This document shows, in pieces, positions 24,438-33,960 of a stretch of DNA of 64,000 nucleotides. The stretch's first letter is position 1. Every line of letters begins with the position of its first letter. This stretch comes from Circinella umbellata. Lineage: Eukaryota > Mucoromycota > Mucoromycetes > Mucorales > Lichtheimiaceae. The stretch covers positions 62,001-126,000 of the forward strand of contig JAIWNF010000082.1 of the NCBI GenBank assembly GCA_025093555.1, written 5' to 3'. Both the position numbers and the translations under genes were made by a program. The notes under the pieces are model-generated. The model ran no database searches and was not told where the DNA came from. It was given only the letters and a program-made list of their open reading frames with translations.

Positions 24438-26275
24438 ATGCATGAGCTAGCACTTGCTCGTTTAATGGGAGTAAAACAATCCTTTGGTAAAAGAAAAAAA
24501 AAGATACTCTATTTTCATCGTACACTATATATGTATAAACATAAATATGTTTGTATGAATTTAATGATTAATTATAGAATTGTTGTTATGTGTATAAGTT
24601 AAATCCGTCGAACAATCGAGACAATTGGAACGCATTGCTCAGGCTATAAGAGAGAAAGATTTAAAAGCTTTACAACAACTTGCACAAAACCCTGGAGGTT
24701 ATTTATTGGATAGTGTACGGAGAATAGTTTGGTATATATATACTTCTTCTTCCTTTTCATATCCACTCTCTCTGCTTGCTTTGAAGTTTATACTATATAC
24801 TTATTTTAGCTATATATATATATATATATATTACAGGCCTATATTATTACACACGCATCATGGCTGCTATGTAGATGAGAAAGGAAGTGGTAAATATATT
24901 TTAGTTTGTTAAAATGAATAGCAAATCAAATTTTTATCATTACCATTATTCTTAATTCTTGTGTCTCTTGTTGATTTATGGATGGATTTAATGATATAGA
25001 AAAAGATTTAGCTGATCCAATACAAATATCAAAAGACATTGATCGTTCACTTTATTATTATCCAAAAAGTAAGTTTAAATCATGTGTAGAGGGGAAAAAA
25101 AGAATGAAAATTACTCATCTGATTCGAACTTGTATATAATAAGACATATCACCAGATCTTAAAGCACAAAAACAAAAGGAATTACATGGTTTAATTGTTG
25201 AAATATTATGGAGAAACCCTCGATTAAAATATTACCAGGTAATTAAAGGAACACCTATATAATTTATCGTCATCTTCTTTTTTCCTTATTGATAAATAAT
25301 AACACAATAACAAAACACGGATATAGGGTTTTCATGATATTTGTAGTTGTTTTCTTTTAGTACTTGGAAAGAAAGATGCAATACCAGCTGCTGAAAATGT
25401 CGCTCTGTTTTTTATTCGAGATGGAATGTTGGATTCTTTTGATCCTATATCAAAACAATTGAGATTGATGAGTTCTATTGTTCAATATGAAGATAGTGAA
25501 CTTACGGATCATCTAGATAGGTATAATAAATATATATCTATTATCAACTGGAGGAGAGAAACATGTTATATTCATTTATCGAATATAATGATTATATATA
25601 GATGTCATATCATGCCGTACTATGCATTAAGCTGGGTATTAACCTGGTTTAGTCATAATTTTGAACGATTTGATAAGGTGGCTCGATTATTTGACTTATT
25701 TATATCAAGTTCACCTTTGATGCCTATTTATGTAGCAAGTTCGGTAAAGTGTAACATATATATATTATACGTACATCATATATATATATATATATATCTA
25801 ATAATGATGATTATCATAAATATAGATCACGTTATTACGCCGTAAAGATTTTCTTCAAGCAGATCAAGATTTATTACATTCTGTAATAACACATATTCCA
25901 CAAGGTATGGATATAGATAAGATTATTGAAAAAGCAGTTGAACTGGAAAAACGATATCCACCATTAGAATTACAAAAGAGAAGTGGATTATGGTTGCATG
26001 AAGAGTAAGTATGGTTCTTTCTTTGTTAATATGATTGATATATTTTTACAATGTACCTAATACATCATACATACTAATATATGTATATATAAAGATCTCC
26101 AATTAATACATGGGAAAAGGACTGGGAACCACTGGAATGGGATAGTGTGCCTGACGGGATTCAGGCGGATCGGTATTTAAGTCGCCCAATACCAAAAGAA
26201 GAATGGGAGGATGAAATGTTACAAAAATGGATGGCAGAAAGGCAGCCTCCATTAGATGATGATTGCTTTTTTTGA
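24438..26275 (+). CDS. TBC domain Rab-GAP, TBC1D20/Gyp8 type
   Basis: Nine exons in phase (24438-24486, 24599-24731, 24837-24889, 25000-25068, 25144-25238, 25327-25520, 25602-25743, 25826-26004, 26095-26275) encode 364 residues. The TBC dual-finger residues are present: Arg in SKDIDRSLYYYP and Gln in YYQGFHDICSCFLLVLG. Further blocks ALSWVLTWFSH, RLFDLFISSSPLMPIYVASS and HIPQGMD match the order in human TBC1D20 and yeast Gyp8, GAPs for Rab1/Ypt1 at the ER-Golgi interface. The first exon encodes only 16 residues. Unlike TBC1D20, no C-terminal membrane segment is visible: the protein ends PPLDDDCFF. Either the anchor is lost or a further 3' exon was missed. Family call is strong, subfamily call moderately strong. 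Confidence 0.88.
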
Positions 26276-27359
26276 ATGTCTTTTTTTATTTGCTCTTTCT
26301 TCACACACGAAATAGCATGTTTTAACTTATTATTATTACTACTTCTACTACTATTAATTACTATTATCTTATATTCAATTCCATATTTCATATTACATTA
26401 TACATATTATATACATATACACACTCTCCCCTTAACACTCATATTATACACATTATACATATATATTTCATCTATCTTTTTTTTTCATCAGGGATGTATT
26501 ACATTCTTTCTCCATTAACTTGTAGTAAATAATAATTTGTACGTACTTTTATTCTTTATAATTCTTACTTTATAATAGCCATTCGGACAGTGTTTTTTAG
26601 TCATCTCGACGTGGGGATTGTACGTTTCCTTTTGTGTACGGCTTAAGATGTTTTTAAAAGTTACAAGAAACCAAAGAAATACACTAACAAGTCATCTAAT
26701 AGTGTAAAGGAGAATCTACAAAAGATAACGTCTTTCTACTATGTCATTGAAACATACAACATATGTTATTCTCACATCACTATTTTCTTGACAAGTTCTG
26801 ATTTTAATAAGCATTACTTGTGTGTGTGTATTCTTTGTTAATAGGTTTTTTTCTTTGAAGAAATTTTCATTTGCTGATAAGTCTCTCTCCCTATTGAGTT
26901 ATGAGTTATGATATTATGACAGTTTGAAAGAGTTCATACACTCCAAGTGTACACCTACAACCATATATAAAAGTTACATAAGAAGTGGGGTTTATGATCA
27001 ATTTTACTCAACCTCCGTCGGTCTCCTTGTGTATGTGTGATATACATTTTTGGTAATATTGACAAACAAAACTTACTGACAGGAATCTAAAATGAGGTAT
27101 TGATAATAATAGATCAAGTTTTCAATGAACGCCACAACCACTTAAAGACCTCCTTTCTCGCTTATTCTATATTTGTTATTTTCCAAATAATTTCGAATTT
27201 TGATCATTCGACACGCTATCACTATGATACTTTGTTTTTTTTTCTTTACTACTATACATGATGAACGTCTGTACTGTCACTGGTTTTCCTCTTTTGGACT
27301 TCAATAACAAACCGAATCTACTTTAGTCAACCTCCCTCGGTGTTGAAGTCTTTAATCTC
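26276..27359. other. Intergenic, no gene seen
   Basis: 3' flank of the TBC gene followed by A+T-rich DNA up to the outer transposon edge. The words TCAACCTCC..CGG occur twice (about 27008 and 27327), but nothing else suggests a repeat unit. Confidence 0.45.
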
Positions 27360-27479
27360 ACCTAATTTATAGAGATAGTCTGATTCCCAAACCAATATGC
27401 TCCCTGATTGCCTGGGCGGTTTGGAACCAGAAAAAATCAAAAAATTAGCTGTCACTTTTGTTTCTGTCTGCATTGATAC
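27360..27479. repeat. Left inverted repeat of outer element, outer half
   Basis: Inverted match to about 37033-37152, with only scattered substitutions over 120 bases (for example ...CCTGATTGCCTGGGCGG... is identical in both). It is cut off at TGATAC (27474-27479) by the 2,964-bp insert. Confidence 0.85.
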
Positions 27480-27824
27480 GTAACGGTATTTATTTTCAAT
27501 TTAATTTACAAATCAAAACTTTCTAATCTAACGGGATCCCATCAAAATGCTATAATATGTATGAAAAAATAAAAAAATGGTATGAAATGATAGCAAGTTA
27601 ATAAATGAAGTGTTATCAATACATATTCATACTACTATTAATAGTAGTAGTCCATTCACAATTATCTCCACTATGATATAATATTAACTTACCATAAACA
27701 AATTGAAAGGAACCCGCCAGATTATATTTTGACATGTAAAAAAAAGAAAATAAATTTCAATGAGAACTATTGCTTTCGTACACAATTATTTGATGATATA
27801 TATCTAAAAGTTACAAAGATATAA

Positions 27825-28200
27825 TGCTTACCAAGTAAGACAGGTCAATGCTTCTTCCCTCTCGGGCACACCAACCTGGATAAAAAAATAAAAAAAATAT
27901 GGTTCCCTGTGGATGGTCTCTGCCATACAATGCCGTTGCACAGCTTTTTTTACAAAATGGGAAAACGTTACAACGACATAAGGTTTGAGTATCCACAAGG
28001 AACCACCCAGGAGCCTTGGACCCAGGGGACCTTGAAGATTGTGCCAGCTGTCTTGGGAACTATAATCATATTGAAGAAACACATGTCATTATTAGTAAAA
28101 AAATAATAAGTATCATATAATGTTATCTAAAGTAAGGGAGCAGCGAGGGAAATAAATATTATTATGAACATAGAATACTTACACTTCATTGGACGAGCTG
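27825..28200 (-). other. Possible exon fragments, minus strand, unrecognised
   Basis: Three splice-like segments occur in a row on the minus strand: a short one bounded by GTGCCAG| and |GTAAGT (about 28197-28183), one after ...TTATAG| near 28062, and one after a long T tract ending ATCCAG| (about 27878) with a donor |GTAAGC near 27832. The middle segment is less A+T-rich than its surroundings and open in more than one frame, so the true frame cannot be chosen. No family recognised. It may be a captured or decaying gene fragment. Confidence 0.25.
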
Positions 28201-29355
28201 GCACAAAAAAAACGTGTGTGTGTGTGTGTGTTGGTTAAGATACTTTTTTTTTGAGTGAAATAATTCTGCCTTTTTATATCTTTTTTTAATCCAGCTTTAA
28301 TTTTTCATCTACTCTCATGACAACATGTGGTCAATTAGATATGCTACGTACCTTTTTGGTGTAGACAAGGTATCAACATGTTAATCACTGATCTATTATT
28401 ATGATCATGTCTCAAATAAGAAGTAGGAGAACTAAAAGACATAATTTCTTTGTTATGCTCAAATATTAATTCGCGTGATCGGATTGATAAACTATTCTAT
28501 GCTCTTAAAAGAGTAGGGGGGCGGATCACAAATTTTCTTTTTGATCTTGCATTAAACAAGTGTGGCTATATATCACTTATATCACTCCTGCATTTCTTTT
28601 TTTGGTGAGATAAATGCCTTATTATCACTGACGCGGGAGATAACTAATACTTATTTTTTAATTTGAAAAACTATTGAAAAGAATAATTTCTCTATTAAAA
28701 GAAATGTAGTATAATTATTCATAACCAGAGAACAAGAGGTGTATATGATATCTAGCTAATAATTTATTATGAAAATGGCGTTTAGCGATCACCAGATATC
28801 ACGGCTGTTTATCAAGTAAAGTAGTACAGTGTATGGTCGATTAATTTCTTTGTTATAATCAAATCTTAATATATAACAAAATTGGTATAGTGTTACTCTT
28901 ACATTGATAGCAAGACCTTCGGAATATGATAATGTTAAAAAAGAAATAAAAAGGGGAGAAGATAAACAAGACGCGATGTCTTTTTGTGTTACTAAAATTA
29001 AATTCTAAAATGCCAGTTCAATTTTTCACTCATCTATGCCGAAACCACTAATGATGACAATAAATACTACTTTTAGAGTGATAAAATCAATAAGAATAAA
29101 TTATATATTTATGAAGTATATTTGAAGAGAAGATAGTGATAAAAAGAATAACTAAGGCTAATGAATAATTACTTACGTATAATGAATAAATCCCATCAGG
29201 GGTAATAAATTAAGGTAACAATAAAGAATGTAAAAACATCACAACGAATGATCTTTGTTTTTATTATTACTTTATCAAAAACCTAAAAAACGCCCCGAAG
29301 ATTTCTATATTTTGGATGTTGTTGATAAATAGAATGTGAAAGATTTATAATCATT

Positions 29356-29610
29356 TTGTTAAACTATAGAACAATCCGTAACGACGTGTTGTCAATTATT
29401 TTTGCTTCTAAACGGAACAGCAACGACCACAACAACTACTTTTTAATTAATTCGCTTGTATTCCAATCTCTTGAAATAACAATCAGCAATGATGATGATG
29501 ACGATGAAGAAGAAGGAGGAGATACCCAAGAGACCAATGAAGAAGGTCCCGGTATCTTACAGACCCAAGCTAAACAAGATCAAATTATGCAATATTTACT
29601 TTATCAATGA
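29356..29610 (+). other. Small acidic open frame, doubtful gene
   Basis: An 84-codon frame that ends with an Asp/Glu run and GILQTQAKQDQIMQYLLY. It lies inside the 2,964-bp insert, has no recognised domain and no clear upstream exon. It may be the tail of a dead gene or chance. Confidence 0.2.
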
Positions 29611-30356
29611 ACATGTATTTCCCGGATTGGTTAATAAATAATTGCAATTTTTTTTTCAAGCAGAATTAGCCATGCCTCTGATGACTCAAGATAAATTTTA
29701 TTAAATCTATTCAAGTTATAGTCTTGTATTCCTCATCACTCGATAATAGAAACGATATACATATTCGACCATGTTTGATAAATACTATAAAATCGTAAAG
29801 TAACAAACAATCCCAAATTAAAAGAAAAAGGTGTTATTTTAGTACGTCCAAAAAATAAAATGATCAAAAAAAACTAGCTTTTATTTTATTTTTCAGGTTT
29901 CCGAGCAGCTTTTGTCTTGTATCAAATAGAAATATCGGATAAACAATATATTACAACGTTTTTGTTATGTCAAGTCTTACTATATTACATTATTGGTACA
30001 AGCAGAAATAGAACCTGTTCTATTACTGTATGCTCGTACAATTTATGTTGGACAAGATACGAAAACAAGTTTCTTACAAACCCAAACAATAATTATTTAT
30101 AACATATTTAGAGTTAAGCTGCAGAAGTTATATGACTTATAAACGTGATGATCGAAAATGCTGATAGATATATATGATCTAATAGTAATTGCATATAGAG
30201 TACATATATTTGAATGTCAAATTATTATTAGATAATTCATAGTAAAATAATTGGAAAAAATCGCTGTGTAATACAGTCCCAAACCCTCACAATTCAGTAC
30301 TCATAACTTTTTTATTATACAAAAAGTTACTCGACTTCAGTATTCCTTCGTCGTTA

Positions 30357-30410
30357 CCTTCCATTTTTGGTAACTTTTTGAAGCTTTTGAGCCCGTTGAT
30401 TGGCGGACAT
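30357..30410 (-). other. Start-exon-like fragment (MSANQRAQ...)
   Basis: On the minus strand an ATG in a purine-rich context opens MSANQRAQKLQKVTKNGR and ends at a good donor |GTAACG. It sits 34 bases inside the right edge of the 2,964-bp insert. No convincing second exon was found. It could be the first exon of a captured gene. Low confidence. Confidence 0.2.
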
Positions 30411-30443
30411 CTTCAATTTCTTACCAAAAAAAAAAGCGAGTTA

Positions 30444-30565
30444 TGATACTGTATTAGGGCTCATTCTAAGATTTTCACTTACTACCGGTATCACGTGATT
30501 CGCTTCACCTACGCTTGAGAACTCCGATATGTAGTTTTTATCTTTCAATTTTATGTCTTGCCCAG
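30444..30565. repeat. Left inverted repeat of outer element, inner half
   Basis: Inverted match to about 36914-37032: TATTAGGGCTC, CTTACTACC and ACGCTTGAGAACTCCGATATG are shared, with scattered mismatches and a small indel. It ends at CCCAG, after which the two sides diverge. Confidence 0.85.
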
Positions 30566-31511
30566 TAGACCGATCCGGATTGGATTGGCACCATTTCGAA
30601 TCCGATCCGTTTCGAAACGGATCGGATTTTCGGAAATCCGGATTGTCCACGGATTAGAGAATGGCAATCCGAATCCGTTTCGTAAAAATCCGGATTGAAT
30701 CCGTAATCCGTAATGCAAAAAAAATCAATTAGATGAAAATCTAGGCTATATAGTAGATGTCACAGTATTTTTTCATGAGAGAAGGTGTTTTACAAGATTG
30801 TATATGGTAGTCGTTTGAGATCGTTTAAGAAAAGTAAAACATTGGTAACAAAGGCGCATTATTTTTAGATGATTTTATTATTTTGGTTTGAAAAACATAA
30901 TAGGAAATAAATAAGTTATAATAAAAGTGGGAAAGTTATAGAAGGAAAAAAAAAGTTATAGTGATAAAAAAGTTTATAGTGAAAAAAAAAAGTTATGGTG
31001 GTGGTAGAAATATAACATGACGTGGAATTTTTTTTTGTGGGGGTGAGTAGTGTGCTGAAATAAAAAAGAGGTACGTATAAGTTTACCTTTTCTGTTTTAC
31101 AACCAAATAAAAGTTCATAATTCTTTTTATAATAATTAAGTTCATTAATCTCTCTTTTTAATCTTCAATGTTTGTTTTCTTTTCAAATATTTTTTTTCTA
31201 TATTAAAGCCATTACTACTTTTCTTTTCAACTGCTCTATTCAAATATATAATAATATACAAAAACTTACTCTCTTCTTTATTTGAATATATATATACCTT
31301 ACCACAGCATTGTTAAAACTTTGATCCATTACTCTATAATTATAATGACGGATCAGAAAAATCCGACGGATCCATAGATCTCAATCCGTTTACAATCCGG
31401 ATTGTAGAATTACGATCCGAATCCGATCCGAATCCGTTGCGACACAATTTAAATCCGATCCAATCCGTATGAAAAACGGATCGGTTTATAAATCCGGATT
31501 GTACTAAGATC
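30566..31511. repeat. ATCCGGAT-rich repetitive unit (MITE-like)
   Basis: Both ends (30570-30715 and 31340-31511) are packed with AATCCGGATT, ATCCGATCC and ACGGATCGGATT words in roughly inverted arrangement around an A+T-rich middle. The left end begins ACCGATCCGGATT, and the right end, read inverted, begins GGGATCTTAGTACAATCCGG. TAG is found at both outer edges, but a target duplication that short is not decisive. A similar word cluster occurs at 6634-6675. No coding capacity, so a non-autonomous element is likely. Confidence 0.5.
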
Positions 31512-31551
31512 CCTAGAAAGGAGCGCTAGCCGTATATAATCTCGTTGATGT

Positions 31552-32643
31552 CATGCCAACGCGTAATGATGAGGAAAGAAAAATCAAAAACATTTATCGG
31601 CACATGTGAGTCATAAATAGCATAAAATTATTTGTGTAGTAATAATAATAATACCCATAATAATAATAATAGTACGTATTTTCTTCATTAGTCTTGATAT
31701 CCATGCGTTCAGGTCTAACATGCTCCCGGATGATTATATTGAAAAATGCTCTGAAACATCAATCATTGCAAAGTATTGGTGCCAACTTTTCGAATCCTTC
31801 TTTGGTACTGATGTTAAGAATTTTTTACAATGGTGAGTAATTTCAAATTCCATGTGTCATTCGTTATTCCAATATTATCGTCTTTACAACTACTAATTTC
31901 TATTCTTCTATTAGGGGAGAAACAATGTCTGTAGCTTGCCGAGAAGAAAAAATGAAAGTGAAGTTGGATTTACGATTCACCGTTAATAACGTCGAATCTT
32001 CGATTAGCGAATTTGCAAGCCAAGGCACGACGACCGAAGGCAAATTCTTCAACGACAAATTGAAGTCTGCGTTGGTAACCAAGTCCATCTGAACAAGATT
32101 ATAAAGTCATTACCATATATCCCTGAATCAAAAATCTCGACCATACGGATGCCGATAATTCATATTATGGGTGTAAATTGTTTCATATATTCACTATCTA
32201 TGATCGACAAGAAAATTTACTGTATCCATGATGTCTTTGATTTTACATTCCCGAGAACGTTTGGTATTTTACGAAAAAAGGGCATTGAAGAATTAATAAA
32301 AGGATTCAAGCAAATTGATGTAATTTTTTATTGTTGAGATAGAGAACAAAGCAGTGGCGGAGGAAGGGAGTGAAGTGCTAATCAAGTAATTAACATGTAT
32401 TTTAATATGATATCTTTAGTTGATGCTGGAAGAACTACATTGTTGCATTCAAGAATTTGCCGTAATCCACAGAACAAGATGAAAAGGGTCTCAAAAAAAA
32501 AGAATGATCGAGCAACAACTAAATTTGTAAATGAACATTGGATAGCAAGTATGCAATGGGACACTGGACTTTGCGATGCTATTGACAGCAGCGATGAAGA
32601 AAGCAAGGCGGAAGAAGACGAGAAGGATTCTGAGGAATACTAG
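31552..32643 (+). pseudogene. Decayed cargo gene of the outer element, function unknown
   Basis: Three exons join in phase: from MPTRNDEERKIKNIYRH at 31552 to a donor near 31606, then about 31692-31832 (from LDIHAFRSN to FGTDVKNFLQW), then from about 31915. The third runs through MSVACREEKMKVKLDLRF but hits TGA at about 32090. Reading resumes one frame over with HLNKIIKSLPYIPESK, a one-base deletion, and continues to about 32334. A last block (about 32410-32643) contains a Lys-rich segment and the acidic end DEESKAEEDEKDSEEY. The pattern resembles a repeated gene family of unknown function in Mucorales genomes. No catalytic motif recognised. It lies inside the outer element, so it is probably its cargo. 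Confidence 0.5.
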
Positions 32644-32691
32644 TTTCTGTTCTTAAAAAAATTTGTGAAAATGACTATCCGGGCACGATAG

Positions 32692-32700
32692 CATATTACC
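32692..32700. repeat. Left 9-bp target duplication of the MULE
   Basis: CATATTACC, repeated exactly at 36106-36114, immediately outside both inverted repeats. Nine bases is the normal target-duplication length of Mutator-like elements. Confidence 0.92.
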
Positions 32701-32727
32701 GAGGTCCACGAAAAATCGTGCACCACC
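32701..32727. repeat. Left terminal inverted repeat of the MULE
   Basis: It begins GAGGTCCACG and continues AAAAATCGTGCACCACC; it pairs with 36079-36105 with four mismatches, at positions 2, 5, 8 and 10. A second TATCGTGCACC copy follows at 32731. Confidence 0.88.
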
Positions 32728-32910
32728 ACCTATCGTGCACCATAGGGGAACGAGTCACAGCAGAAAATGGTGCACCATATATTATAAAGATAAACAGTGC
32801 ACGTTGAATGTATACATTATAACCATTTTATTAATACATAATATAAATAACTGAAGAAAATGTGTGTACATTATTCTTATATATCATATACAAACATAAT
32901 TTATTTATTT

Positions 32911-33906
32911 TTAACATTTTTCATAAAAAGCTAATACAGGATGGTTTATCTTCGAGAAAATACCAGGAAATTCTTCAGGCTTTTCACTAAGAACTTTGAT
33001 TCCAGGTTTCTTCATATTATCCATACGGGCAATAAAAGGTCCGTTTGGTGTTTCTATGATTGTTGTCGTTGTAAAATGATAGCCATTTCTTTCTGTTGAT
33101 GATATCAAAGCAATGAGACGATAATTGTTGAATTGTAATATGGTCATGTTGTAAGGAAATGGGATGTTTCCATATATTTCATCCCAACTGAACATATTAT
33201 CACCGAGAATAAGGAAAGGAGGCAGTTCGTGTATTGGAAGATAGTAGGTTATTGCGGATTCTTGGCAGTAGAAGCACCTAGCATTATCTTTTTGACGATG
33301 TATGCTTCTGGAGAAATATCTGGTGAAATTTTCTGGAGGTCCGTTTGGAATATTTTCAGCAATAAGGGTGGAAGGATTAAATTCAATTACAGGATTATAC
33401 GACGAAAAAATATCAGCTGATCTATCAAGGAAACACATATGTTCATGATCATGGTGACACTGGTTAATGCGTACTCTTCTAATTATGAAATGATCTTTAA
33501 ATTGTTGTGAGCAATGTTGAATATAATTGATGGCGAGTTCACAAACGTCATGCATTCGGCCGCGATGAAAGTTTGTGAGTTTCTGAAAAATAAATGCTCT
33601 CATTCGATTAGAAGCATCGCGTCTACGTTCTGTATGTGTCATCTCAAATGTTGTTCTGAGCATGTTCTCATATAAATTGTCAGGATTAAGATTTATTATC
33701 TTAATACGTGGCAAAAGACAATGCCACAGTGTTTCCATAAATGCATCAATATAACACGACATACTCGCATTTGCATTCAAAGTCAAGCTGTATCCAGTAG
33801 ACGGTTGAATTAAGTCAATTTTGCGTTTTTTAGGCAGATGAGAGATGGTAGTGTTTTCAATGTTGCTTGCGTTTTCAATAACGGAAGGAGTGATATTTCC
33901 TGACAT
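32911..33906 (-). CDS. Transposon-borne ubiquitin/SUMO-peptidase-like protein
   Basis: 331 residues, no introns. A Cys box NANASMSCYIDAFMETLW places the presumed nucleophile at Cys51. A His box YRLIALISSTERNGYHFT has His277, and an acidic residue follows in FIARMDNMKKP (Asp296). Order and spacing match papain-fold ubiquitin-specific peptidases (C19). The C-aromatic-h-D-x-h pattern after Cys and the HF...DNMK ending are closer to USPL1-type SUMO peptidases (C98), as I recall that family. Two Cys pairs (Cys150/Cys158 with neighbouring His; Cys211-x2-Cys214) could form the zinc ribbon of the fingers region. PKKRK (25-29) is a likely nuclear signal. The frame is open upstream of this ATG for 18 codons back to the transposase stop codon, with no shift. 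Catalytic activity and substrate are inference. Confidence 0.75.
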   Translation of the reverse strand: MSGNITPSVIENASNIENTTISHLPKKRKIDLIQPSTGYSLTLNANASMSCYIDAFMETLWHCLLPRIKIINLNPDNLYENMLRTTFEMTHTERRRDASNRMRAFIFQKLTNFHRGRMHDVCELAINYIQHCSQQFKDHFIIRRVRINQCHHDHEHMCFLDRSADIFSSYNPVIEFNPSTLIAENIPNGPPENFTRYFSRSIHRQKDNARCFYCQESAITYYLPIHELPPFLILGDNMFSWDEIYGNIPFPYNMTILQFNNYRLIALISSTERNGYHFTTTTIIETPNGPFIARMDNMKKPGIKVLSEKPEEFPGIFSKINHPVLAFYEKC

Positions 33907-33960
33907 TGAGTTTGGGTTTGTGCCATAATCAAAACATCCATCATCATCGATATCAATATA

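Larger units (their letters stand above)
27480..30443. mobile_element. 2,964-bp insert inside the left inverted repeat
   Basis: The left inverted repeat of the outer element is interrupted exactly here. TGATAC occurs at 27474-27479 and again at 30444-30449, and the intact right repeat has a single related copy (TTCATAC) at the same point, so this is an insertion with a 6-bp target duplication. The insert begins GTAACGGTATT and ends GCGAGTTA; the two ends share only TAAC in inverted orientation. No transposase, integrase or reverse transcriptase motif was found in it. It contains a few exon-like pieces on the minus strand (see 27825-28200 and 30357-30410), so it may be a non-autonomous element carrying captured gene fragments. 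Class unknown. Confidence 0.65.
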
